From assembly GCA_937892525.1 (NCBI GenBank), contig CALAEV010000012.1:1-12598 (forward strand): a stretch of 12,598 nucleotides of DNA, written 5' to 3'. This DNA comes from an uncultured Clostridia bacterium (lineage in GTDB: Bacteria > Bacillota > Clostridia > Oscillospirales > Acutalibacteraceae). Within the stretch, counting starts at the first letter, position 1, and each line of letters opens with the position of its first letter. The position numbers and the translations under genes are program-made. This document shows positions 1 to 5,125 of this stretch, one piece after another. A model generated the notes under the pieces. The model was not told the origin of the DNA, made no database searches, and worked only from the letters and a program-made list of their open reading frames with translations.

Positions 1-5
1 GCTTT

Positions 6-42
6 TGTGTATGTACACAGATTCACAAATTACATTATAGCA
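6..42 (-). promoter_or_regulatory. Extended -10 promoter with downstream dyad, firing out of the window
   Basis: Read leftward, positions 42-34 spell an extended -10 element (TG, one base, TATAAT). About 15 nt downstream, positions 6-19 form a perfect 14-nt dyad, TGTGTA-TG-TACACA, that could be an operator near the expected transcription start (about position 27). I see no good -35 hexamer. The gene it would serve lies beyond the left edge, so the function is inferred from sequence pattern only. Confidence 0.35.
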
Positions 43-95
43 CAAATTCTTCCAAAAATCTACGGTTTTCGGGAAAGACATAAACTTTTCAGATT

Positions 96-359
96 TCAGG
101 AGAGAAAATCCTTTCCGTTTTTCTTGGGCCTCTGCCCGTCCATCATCATATCCACGCGATTTGCCACAAGGGAAAGAAAGGTATCCAAGTCAGGTTCTTT
201 TCCATTGGGACAGATTTGCTTCCACAACGCTTGTGCGTGTGGATCGGGTGAAGCCATGCCCGCACGTATTGCTTCCATCATTTCGTGTTCCACTTCTTCG
301 GGGGTAATGCCATGCTCGGCAGCAATGGTTGCTATAATTCTCTTTGTCTTTTCCGTCAT
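96..359 (-). CDS. Small Spo0A C-terminal-like HTH protein
   Basis: An 87-residue soluble protein. The segment reading AAEHGITPEEVEHEMMEAI resembles the helix-turn-helix region of the sporulation regulator Spo0A (Spo0A_C), and short stand-alone proteins of this type occur in gut Clostridia; there is no receiver domain, so it is not Spo0A itself. The role is unknown, possibly DNA binding. Two in-frame ATGs are available, at 365 and 359. The Shine-Dalgarno AGGAG, which overlaps the stop codon of the upstream SLOG gene, lies 8 nt from the ATG at 359 and only about 3 nt from the one at 365, so I chose 359. The gap of a few nucleotides to the SLOG gene means the two are co-transcribed and probably translationally coupled. 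The family call is from memory of similar proteins, not from a search. Confidence 0.7.
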   Translation of the reverse strand: MTEKTKRIIATIAAEHGITPEEVEHEMMEAIRAGMASPDPHAQALWKQICPNGKEPDLDTFLSLVANRVDMMMDGQRPKKNGKDFLS

Positions 360-371
360 TTTCATCTTCTC

Positions 372-848
372 CTATGTATCTGTCTCGTCTGCAAGGTTAA
401 TTACCGTTTTGCCTTGCTTAATTGCATAATCTACCGTCTGCCAGGCACCTCCATTTTCGTGTTCAATGTAGCAGATAATAAGGTCAGCACGGTCAACCAT
501 TTCACGGTTGCGAATTTGGATAGCAGATTTAGGGTGTGCCATTGATGCCGCATGGGAGATCTCTATGTCGCTGTAATAGTCATGAAAGTAATTTTCGTTA
601 TTAAGATACTCAGCCGTGGGATACGGCAGCACCAACACCAGGGCACTGTTATCGTCCCTATGATTTTTTCGTACGCGAAGCACAGACGAAGATACACATT
701 GATCAAAGTCCCCGTTGCGTCCAACTAAAAAATCCACGTACTCATTTTCGTCAATAAGTCTTCGTATCTGCTCTTCCAGAAGGTTCTCTACCTTTATGAT
801 ATTGTCCACGTATCGGTGACCAAAAAACGCCACAGAATAAATCCTCAT
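372..848 (-). CDS. SLOG-superfamily (DUF1273/YspA-like) nucleotide-binding protein
   Basis: A 158-residue soluble protein with the marks of the SLOG (SMF/DprA-LOG) Rossmann-like fold: a first strand ending in FFGHR (residues 8-12), the segment FLVGRNGDFD (40-49) followed by a helix, and the C-terminal block NREMVDRADLIICYIEHENG (114-133) leading into a helix and a final TVINL strand. Proteins of this superfamily bind nucleotides or nucleotide-derived ligands, and several are proposed sensors or effectors in conflict and stress systems; the ligand here is unknown. The start ATG has AAGGAG 6 nt upstream. It is first in an operon with the small Spo0A-C-like gene. Its 5' leader of about 128 nt contains two hairpins, the second terminator-like, so expression may be controlled by attenuation. 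The G+C content is about 50% in a sampled stretch, higher than the chromosomal genes to the right, which suggests acquisition by transfer. Confidence 0.75.
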   Translation of the reverse strand: MRIYSVAFFGHRYVDNIIKVENLLEEQIRRLIDENEYVDFLVGRNGDFDQCVSSSVLRVRKNHRDDNSALVLVLPYPTAEYLNNENYFHDYYSDIEISHAASMAHPKSAIQIRNREMVDRADLIICYIEHENGGAWQTVDYAIKQGKTVINLADETDT

Positions 849-868
849 ATCTTGCTCCTTATTAAAAC

Positions 869-897
869 GCCCACCGAACCGTTTGTGTCCGGTGGGC
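869..897 (-). terminator. Terminator-like hairpin in the SLOG operon leader
   Basis: An 8-bp perfect GC-rich stem (minus strand GCCCACCG at 897-890 with CGGTGGGC at 876-869) is followed by GTTTTAAT and then directly by the ribosome binding site of the SLOG gene. Because it sits between the promoter and the start codon of the same operon, it is better explained as an attenuator or leader terminator than as the end of another gene. The T tract is short, so its efficiency is uncertain. Confidence 0.5.
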
Positions 898-903
898 TAT
901 TCC

Positions 904-945
904 AATGACTCAGCTATCTCATCATGCGTGTGTATAGCGGTCATT
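904..945 (-). promoter_or_regulatory. Conserved-looking leader hairpin upstream of the SLOG operon
   Basis: On the minus strand AATGAC (945-940) pairs with GTCATT (909-904), and inside it GCTAT (938-934) pairs with ATAGC (917-913). This leaves a small asymmetric internal loop and a 16-nt apical loop. Together with the terminator hairpin at 897-869 it fills most of the leader between the promoter and the start codon. I do not recognise it as a known riboswitch class; it may be an aptamer-like or protein-binding leader. Confidence 0.4.
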
Positions 946-982
946 CAGAATCGTTTATAGGCTCAGTTCCTACATTTTCTCC

Positions 983-1011
983 ATTATATCATATATAAAC
1001 CAATATTGCAA
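983..1011 (-). promoter_or_regulatory. Sigma-A promoter of the SLOG operon
   Basis: Minus strand TTGCAA (1011-1006), a 17-nt spacer, then a perfect TATAAT (988-983). The start of transcription is expected near 976, giving a leader of about 128 nt before the SLOG start codon at 848. It lies back to back with the divergent XRE gene starting at 1084. Confidence 0.7.
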
Positions 1012-1083
1012 CACCTTTACAGCCTGTCAACCAATAATTTTGCCACCTGTATAGGGTACAATATTATAAAAGGCGGTGAGATT

Positions 1084-1395
1084 ATGGACGAAAAGGATTT
1101 TGCTTTGCGATTAGCGCAACTGCGTGAAAAGAAAAACGTATCTGCACGGGAAATGAGTTTGGCTATTGGTCAGAATCCCGGCTACATCAATAACATTGAG
1201 TCGGGAAAGTCGTTGCCTTCCTTGGTGGGTATTTTCTATATCTGCGATTACTTAGGTGTTTCGGTAAGTGAGTTCTTTGATCTCAATACCAAAAATCCTA
1301 CCAAGCTCAACGGCATCATTAGCGATCTAAAAAAGCTGGATGACCAACAGCTTGAGAGCATCGCCAATCTCGTTAAGGGGTTAACCAAGAAGTAA
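1084..1395 (+). CDS. Small XRE-family (Cro/CI-type HTH) transcriptional regulator
   Basis: A 103-residue protein: an N-terminal HTH_3/Cro-CI domain (about residues 6-62; LRLAQLREKKNVSAREMSLA, then PGYINNIESGKSLPS) and a short C-terminal helical extension, probably for dimerisation. There is no metal-binding site or membrane segment. The ATG at 1084 is preceded by the purine-rich AGGCGGTGAG, and the upstream in-frame ATG at 1006 would add 26 residues with no HTH homology, so I chose 1084. The gene is divergent from the SLOG operon and about 75 nt from that operon's promoter, so it is a plausible autoregulator or regulator of that operon. It converges on the transglutaminase gene across a bidirectional terminator. 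Regulators of this size are common on mobile or accessory islands. Confidence 0.85.
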   Translation: MDEKDFALRLAQLREKKNVSAREMSLAIGQNPGYINNIESGKSLPSLVGIFYICDYLGVSVSEFFDLNTKNPTKLNGIISDLKKLDDQQLESIANLVKGLTKK

Positions 1396-1424
1396 ACCAT
1401 ATACGCAAAAGCACTAAACAAATT

Positions 1425-1456
1425 AAGGACGGTGACCAAAATTGGTTACCGTCCTT
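1425..1456. terminator. Bidirectional intrinsic terminator between convergent genes
   Basis: Arms 1425-1437 and 1444-1456 form a 13-bp stem with one weak G-T pair and a 6-nt loop. A T run follows on the plus strand (1455-1458) and A/T-rich sequence lies on the other side. It sits in the 75-nt gap between the XRE gene (ends 1395) and the convergent transglutaminase gene (ends 1471), so it can serve both. Confidence 0.85.
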
Positions 1457-1470
1457 TTGACATATTCGTT

Positions 1471-2382
1471 TCAATAGATTTTCGTTATGAAAAAATCTTC
1501 GTCGGGAACAAAAGCACCTTCCAATCCGTGGAACCCATAAAGCTTTTTGCCGTTGGCTGTGCTTGTTATATCGTTCGTTATATCAACATTCCACCAAGTC
1601 CCGTCATAGTACACGCGGTTCCAAGTGTGCCGATCTGAGCAGTCTTTATAGGATATTCCGTCAACAGCATAGCAAGGGATATTTTGACTCCGGCAAAATG
1701 CGGCGAACAAGTGCGCGAAATCAAAACAAAGACCTTGTTTGGTTCGCAGCGTTTTTTGTACATCGAAATACTGAATGAAAGGATAGTAGTCATAGTCGTA
1801 TTCAAAGTTCGATACGATCCAACCGTAGAACGCCTGAACCTTTTCGGCATCGGTGTCGCAGTCTGCACAAATCTCGTCAGCAAGCTCTTCCGTCTGCGTA
1901 TCCCACAGGGTTGCACCGCCGTTGCTAAGATAAAGAGCCTCCGGTTTGCATACGAAATTGTATGCGGAGATCAACGCGACCAAAATGAGTGCTGTTACTG
2001 CCAATACACAAATTTTCGTCACGAAACTGTCCTTGCGGGAACTTTTTACAAAGGCACCGAAATACAGCACCTCAAACATAAGAGAGATAACTGTTGGAAA
2101 GGCAATTACTCTACGGCAATTCAACGTATAGGCAATGTTCATCAGAAGGATCAATCCAACGCTGACGAAAATAACTGCTCTCATACTTTTGGATCGTACA
2201 TCAATCAGTAAGAACAATGCTGGCAATGCCGAGAGCAAATAGAACGTCAATAGCATGGGTGAAAGAACAAGAAAGTCCTTCAGATACAAGCCAAGCAGTA
2301 GATTATATACTTCTGCGACAGAAAAGAAAATAAGTCTGGTTTTCGACTGCAATGTGATTGCAAATAATTTGGATATCTTCAC
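1471..2382 (-). CDS. Membrane-anchored transglutaminase-like (papain-fold) protein
   Basis: A 303-residue protein with about five hydrophobic segments in the first half (roughly residues 17-34, 38-60, 69-88, 93-112, 121-144). Positive residues in the loops at 62-68 and 113-118 put those loops inside and the C-terminal domain outside the cell. That domain (about 160-300) is a Transglut_core fold with the expected triad: Cys219 in KQGLCFDF, His252 in DRHTWN and Asp267 in WWNVDITND. In bacteria such domains act as proteases, peptidases or cross-linking enzymes; the substrate here is unknown. The start is GTG (2382-2380) with AGGA 6 nt upstream; no better ATG is available. It appears monocistronic, with a shared terminator at its 3' end. 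G+C reaches about 50-58% in sampled stretches, unlike the genes to the right of position 3100. Confidence 0.85.
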   Translation of the reverse strand: MKISKLFAITLQSKTRLIFFSVAEVYNLLLGLYLKDFLVLSPMLLTFYLLSALPALFLLIDVRSKSMRAVIFVSVGLILLMNIAYTLNCRRVIAFPTVISLMFEVLYFGAFVKSSRKDSFVTKICVLAVTALILVALISAYNFVCKPEALYLSNGGATLWDTQTEELADEICADCDTDAEKVQAFYGWIVSNFEYDYDYYPFIQYFDVQKTLRTKQGLCFDFAHLFAAFCRSQNIPCYAVDGISYKDCSDRHTWNRVYYDGTWWNVDITNDITSTANGKKLYGFHGLEGAFVPDEDFFITKIY

Positions 2383-2630
2383 GATAAGTCCTCAATTCAT
2401 TTGTAAATTCACATTGCAACAGTTCGTTTCCCAAATCTAAAAACTAAAATTATGATGATTCTTGCCCTTGATTTTGCCCTTATAATCTTTCGGGACAAGA
2501 GTAAAACGGTGTAACACCGTACGATGGGATGAAATGAGTTGTTTGCGGAAAACCCTTTATTTAAGGCGGTTTTAGAGCATTTTACTGTGTGTTATGAATA
2601 TGCAATAACATCTCAAAAAATCTTGATATT
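2383..2630. other. Gene-free interval with small dyads
   Basis: No convincing gene. The notable pieces are a perfect 15-nt dyad ACGGTGT-A-ACACCGT (2506-2520), a TATAAT at 2481-2486 without a good -35, and a plus-strand hairpin (AAAACC 2549-2554 with GGTTTT 2568-2573, plus CTT/AAG inside) followed by a few T residues. Together these could be the remains of a small plus-strand transcript, but I cannot support that. Short reading frames here have no recognisable similarity and no ribosome binding site. Confidence 0.4.
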
Positions 2631-2948
2631 CAAATTATAGTTTGTCGAACAGAATGCAAAGTGCAAAATGCAAAGTGTAGGAACTGCGTTGCGATTATAG
2701 TAGGGGCGATTCACGAATCGCCCGTTTGCTCCCTCTTAGAGGGTGCGGGTGTCCGGCGGACACCTCTACGAAGTAGAAGCACTGTCTGAGCCGGCAGGCG
2801 AGTAATGAGCTGTCTGCGAAGCAGACTGAGGGAGTAATATGTGTAATCGCAAAACTCCCTCCGTCAAAATCTTTGATTTTGCCACCTCCCACAATGAGGG
2901 AGGGTAATAGGTTGTATCTATACAAAGAGTTCGACAAACTCTAATTTG
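2631..2948. mobile_element. MITE-like element with 20-bp terminal inverted repeats
   Basis: The left end CAAATTATAGTTTGTCGAAC (2631-2650) and the reverse complement of the right end (2929-2948) match at 19 of 20 positions, with a perfect core AGTTTGTCGAAC. The 318-bp interior encodes nothing credible but is packed with hairpins: GGGCGATTC/GAATCGCCC (2704-2723), GGTGTCC/GGACACC (2748-2764), TCTAC/GTAGA (2765-2777), GTCTGC/GCAGAC (2812-2826), GAGGGAGT/ACTCCCTC (2828-2862) and CAAAATC/GATTTTG (2865-2881). These modules resemble dispersed repeats common in Clostridia. I see no clear target-site duplication. Non-autonomous mobility is inferred from the inverted ends only. Confidence 0.65.
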
Positions 2949-2960
2949 TTAAAATATTTT

Positions 2961-2977
2961 TCACAGGTTCGAGTCCT
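2961..2977 (+). repeat. Inverted echo of the T-arm of the downstream tRNA
   Basis: Positions 2965-2977 read AGGTTCGAGTCCT, exactly the T-arm core of the minus-strand tRNA at 3031-3107 but in the opposite orientation. Extending to 2961, 16 of 17 positions match 3044-3060. The tRNA's terminator hairpin lies between the two copies. It could be a remnant of a lost plus-strand tRNA or an element that pairs with the read-through tRNA transcript. Confidence 0.55.
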
Positions 2978-3000
2978 TATATACACAATACATTAATAAA

Positions 3001-3027
3001 AAACACCTAACAAAAAGTTAGGTGTTT
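3001..3027. terminator. Intrinsic terminator of the CAT-anticodon tRNA
   Basis: An 11-bp perfect stem AAACACCTAAC/GTTAGGTGTTT with a 5-nt loop. It starts 4 nt past the encoded CCA of the minus-strand tRNA and is followed on that strand by a T run (about 3000-2995). It is near-symmetric and so could stop transcription in both directions. Confidence 0.85.
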
Positions 3028-3030
3028 TCT

Positions 3031-3107
3031 TGGTGGACCACATAGGACTCGAACCTATGACCGTCCGGTTATGAGCCGGATGCTCTAACCAACTGAGCTA
3101 GTGGTCC
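3031..3107 (-). tRNA. tRNA with CAT anticodon (elongator Met or Ile2)
   Basis: A complete 77-nt cloverleaf on the minus strand: acceptor GGACCAC/GTGGTCC, D-stem GCTC/GAGC, anticodon stem TCCGG/CCGGA with loop CTCATAA (anticodon CAT), 5-nt variable loop, T-stem ATAGG/CCTAT with loop TTCGAGT, discriminator A and an encoded CCA. CAT-anticodon tRNAs can be initiator Met, elongator Met or Ile2 (lysidine-modified). The anticodon stem lacks the three G-C pairs that mark initiators, so it is elongator Met or Ile2; the loop CTCATAA occurs in both and I cannot separate them by eye. It has its own promoter and terminator. Confidence 0.95.
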
Positions 3108-3124
3108 TTTTCAGTTGCTCAAAT

Positions 3125-3153
3125 ATTATATATTTTTTAACTCTCAATGTCAA
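3125..3153 (-). promoter_or_regulatory. Consensus sigma-A promoter of the tRNA
   Basis: Minus strand TTGACA (3153-3148), 17-nt spacer, TATAAT (3130-3125): a perfect consensus match. The start is expected about 11 nt before the mature 5' end of the tRNA (3107). The strength fits a stable-RNA gene. Confidence 0.9.
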
Positions 3154-3210
3154 TACAAAATCATAATTTTACTATGTTTTTAATTTATATATTAAGACAA
3201 CAAACAACAA

Positions 3211-3242
3211 AATCCTCACAGTATTTGTTTTCTGTGAGGATT
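3211..3242. terminator. Intrinsic terminator after the membrane XRE gene
   Basis: TCCTCACAG (3213-3221) pairs with CTGTGAGGA (3232-3240), a 9-bp stem extendable by A-T pairs, with a 10-nt loop. On the minus strand it begins a few nucleotides past the stop codon at 3247 and is followed by ATTTTGTTG. T-rich flanks on both strands make it potentially bidirectional. Confidence 0.75.
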
Positions 3243-3246
3243 TTTA

Positions 3247-3858
3247 TTAGTTATCTTTACTTATTACTTTTTTCTGCCATGACCATTTATGACATTCAGG
3301 GCATTTCATATATCTTGTACGATTAACATGCATAGCCCATACCACGCTGTTATATGAGGGAACATACTTATTACGACAATGCTCACACTCGTAATAACCC
3401 GCAACTTGTTCAATTTTCAACATACAGAAAGCTATAACAAGAAGGAATACCAAACCGGTAACAAACAACACTACTCTTAACCAACTTACCATTGGTGCAT
3501 AAGCCGCTACCAAACAAAGTGCTAAAGATAAAACTGTGCTGATAGTACCTATAACTATTTCAATAGTTAATAATCTTTCGTCGGCTTTTTCTTTCTCTTT
3601 TACCATTTCTAACAAGAGTTTTTCTGAATTTTTGTTGTCATTCATTGTAACTACCTCCCCACTTAATAAATCATTTACTGTAATGCCTAACACTTCACAA
3701 AGTTCAAGCATTATGGATGAATCGGGCAACGATTTTCCGTTTTCCCATTTTGATATGGCCCTGTCGGTAATGTTAAGTTTTTCGGCTAACTGCATTTGAG
3801 TAAGTTCGTTTTGTTTTCTGCGTTCTGCTATAAACCTACCGATTTTGAGTTGGTCCAT
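3247..3858 (-). CDS. XRE-family regulator with two membrane segments and a C-terminal zinc ribbon
   Basis: A 203-residue protein in three parts. Residues 6-65 are a Cro/CI HTH (QMQLAEKLNITDRAISKWEN, then GKSLPD). Two hydrophobic segments follow a charged linker, at about 101-121 and 127-148. The C-terminus has two CxxC pairs, C158/C161 and C186/C189, typical of a zinc ribbon. The combination suggests a membrane-tethered DNA-binding protein whose zinc ribbon senses or binds something on the cytoplasmic side; the ligand and target are unknown. The start is the ATG at 3858 with AGGAGG 7 nt upstream; an upstream in-frame ATG at 3876 would include that ribosome binding site in the coding sequence and is rejected. 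It has its own promoter and terminator and is not part of the neighbouring MerR operon. Confidence 0.88.
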   Translation of the reverse strand: MDQLKIGRFIAERRKQNELTQMQLAEKLNITDRAISKWENGKSLPDSSIMLELCEVLGITVNDLLSGEVVTMNDNKNSEKLLLEMVKEKEKADERLLTIEIVIGTISTVLSLALCLVAAYAPMVSWLRVVLFVTGLVFLLVIAFCMLKIEQVAGYYECEHCRNKYVPSYNSVVWAMHVNRTRYMKCPECHKWSWQKKVISKDN

Positions 3859-3880
3859 ACTATTGCCTCCTTTCATCTTC

Positions 3881-3909
3881 AGTATAGGATTTTTTGCCCT
3901 TAAAGTCTA
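3881..3909 (-). promoter_or_regulatory. Probable promoter of the membrane XRE gene
   Basis: Minus strand TAGACT (3909-3904), 17-nt spacer, TATACT (3886-3881). The transcription start would be near 3874, just upstream of the AGGAGG ribosome binding site (3871-3866), giving a very short leader. Confidence 0.5.
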
Positions 3910-3916
3910 CAAACCG

Positions 3917-3942
3917 TTGGTTGAGTGAGGAGTTTCAACCAA
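3917..3942. terminator. Hairpin at the 3' end of the MerR operon
   Basis: TTGGTTGA (3917-3924) and TCAACCAA (3935-3942) form an 8-bp perfect stem with a 10-nt loop, just past the GNAT stop codon. On the minus strand it is followed by CGGTTTG rather than a clean T run, so termination may be weak. It could also be a regulatory dyad for the XRE gene promoter next to it. Confidence 0.4.
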
Positions 3943-3950
3943 AAGTAGTG

Positions 3951-4433
3951 CTATAAATCGTATTTAAGATAAATAAGATTTTCCATTGGGCTATTATTAT
4001 AGCTTTCGATTTCGTAAAAGCCATATTTTTTATACATATTTATTGCAGTTTCAAGAAATGGCAGAGTGTCTAATAAAATGTGCTTATAACCGATTTCTTT
4101 TGCTTCATTTATAATATGTTTTACAAGAAAACCTGCTATTTTCTTACCACGGAACTGTGATTTTACATAAAGACGCTTAAGTTCACAATTATCATTATCA
4201 ATTTTTCGAAGTCCTATACATCCTGCTAAAGTTCCATCAAAATATGCAAGATAAAGTCTGCCATCAGGCTCACCATATTTTCCTTCTAAATTTTCTATTT
4301 CATGGTCATAATTTTGTAACTCTAAATAGTTTTTGAAGTTACTATCTCCCTCAATTAACATTTCTGTATATTCAGCAAACAATTCTTTGACTTCATTTTT
4401 ATATGTATATGCCTTTACTAATTCAACACTCAT
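3951..4433 (-). CDS. GNAT-family N-acetyltransferase
   Basis: A 160-residue single-domain protein of the acetyl-CoA-dependent GNAT fold. The acetyl-CoA pyrophosphate-binding motif A is at residues 94-101 (FRGKKIAG), preceded by the strand CELKRLYV (83-90) and followed by the long helix to about 113. Motif B follows with LLDTLPFLETAINMYKKYGF (120-139), a standard GNAT C-terminal signature. The substrate cannot be read from the sequence. It is the last gene of the MerR operon: its Shine-Dalgarno AAAGGA overlaps the stop codon of the methyltransferase gene, a 10-nt gap that implies co-transcription and coupling. In a TipA-like operon a small-molecule or drug acetylation role is plausible but is inference. 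Confidence 0.9.
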   Translation of the reverse strand: MSVELVKAYTYKNEVKELFAEYTEMLIEGDSNFKNYLELQNYDHEIENLEGKYGEPDGRLYLAYFDGTLAGCIGLRKIDNDNCELKRLYVKSQFRGKKIAGFLVKHIINEAKEIGYKHILLDTLPFLETAINMYKKYGFYEIESYNNSPMENLIYLKYDL

Positions 4434-4443
4434 ATTTAGTCCT

Positions 4444-5115
4444 TTACCAGATAAATGGAATTAAACGATATTTTACTTTTTGCTTGTATTCTTTGTAGCC
4501 ATTCAGTTCTTTTTCTAAAAATTCTTCTTCGTGCTTAATTCTTTTTGCGATTATAAATGGATATGCAAGAAAAATTACGAAAGAGTATATTGAACCTAAC
4601 ACTATTGGCATTGATAAAAACAAAAGCAAAGTAACGCTATACATTGGATGTCTTACCATACCATAAAGCCCTGTATCAATAACCTTTTGTCCCTCTTGCA
4701 CCTCAATTGTACGAGAAAGATATGTATTTTCTCTTAACACTTCAGCATAGAGAATATATGCAATTAAAAAGATAACTGCACCTGCAATTACAACAGCTTT
4801 GGGTAAGATATACCAATTAAAGCGAACACCAAAACCTGCAACTATAAACCCTGCAAGAAACATAAGTCCGCTAAGTTTTACAACAACATCTTGTTCTTTT
4901 TGTTTTTCTTTTGCATCAAGTCTGGACTGTAATAATTTTGGATTTTTTGCCATCATAACGAGCCCTGCTAAAAACATTGGGACAAACAAAATCCCCATAA
5001 AGAGCCAACCATTAAAATATGCGAATGTGCCTGCCGGTAAGAATATTAAGAGTCCTACTAAAACTACACCTAATGAAAACTTAAGGATTGCGCTTACAAA
5101 TAATTTTGCCGTCAT
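4444..5115 (-). CDS. ICMT-type integral membrane methyltransferase
   Basis: A 223-residue polytopic protein with about five hydrophobic segments. The C-terminal catalytic region is characteristic of the isoprenylcysteine carboxyl methyltransferase / phospholipid methyltransferase (ICMT/PEMT) superfamily: GLYGMVRHPMY (149-159), the glutamates of RIKHEEEFL (192-200), then GYKEYKQKVKYRLIP. These enzymes use S-adenosylmethionine to methylate lipid-like or membrane substrates; bacterial members are mostly of unknown substrate. A GTG at 5136 would add 7 residues and overlap the upstream gene by 11 nt. I prefer the ATG at 5115, whose N-terminus MTAKLF fits relatives I recall; the nearby AAAGG is about 12-13 nt away, so the choice is not certain. 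It is third in the MerR operon. Confidence 0.88.
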   Translation of the reverse strand: MTAKLFVSAILKFSLGVVLVGLLIFLPAGTFAYFNGWLFMGILFVPMFLAGLVMMAKNPKLLQSRLDAKEKQKEQDVVVKLSGLMFLAGFIVAGFGVRFNWYILPKAVVIAGAVIFLIAYILYAEVLRENTYLSRTIEVQEGQKVIDTGLYGMVRHPMYSVTLLLFLSMPIVLGSIYSFVIFLAYPFIIAKRIKHEEEFLEKELNGYKEYKQKVKYRLIPFIW

Positions 5116-5125
5116 AACATCTACT

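Noticed and set aside
7..429. 140-codon plus-strand reading frame at the left edge
   Set aside because: It is antisense to the Spo0A-C-like and SLOG genes, with no ribosome binding site or recognisable domain.
849..976. Known riboswitch (TPP, c-di-GMP, ZTP, guanidine, fluoride) or T-box in the SLOG leader
   Set aside because: None of the conserved motifs of these classes that I know is visible; kept only as an unclassified leader.
1040..1067. TTGCCA-16-TATTAT as promoter of the small XRE gene
   Set aside because: The hexamers are decent, but transcription would begin within the ribosome binding site at about 1074; the true promoter is unresolved.
1684..2211. 175-codon plus-strand reading frame
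   Set aside because: It is antisense to the transglutaminase-like gene, which has clear catalytic motifs; the antisense product matches nothing I know.
2452..2514. Hydrophobic 20-residue peptide (starts MMILALDFALII) resembling a small type I toxin
   Set aside because: No Shine-Dalgarno, no charged toxin-like tail or antisense RNA evident; a chance short frame is more likely.
2695..2937. 80-codon minus-strand reading frame
   Set aside because: It lies wholly inside the hairpin-rich MITE-like element, has no ribosome binding site, and its translation simply follows the palindromic repeats.
2961..3107. Integration (att) duplication of an island at the tRNA 3' end
   Set aside because: tRNA-integrating elements leave direct repeats of the tRNA 3' end; here the copy is inverted and no integrase is present.
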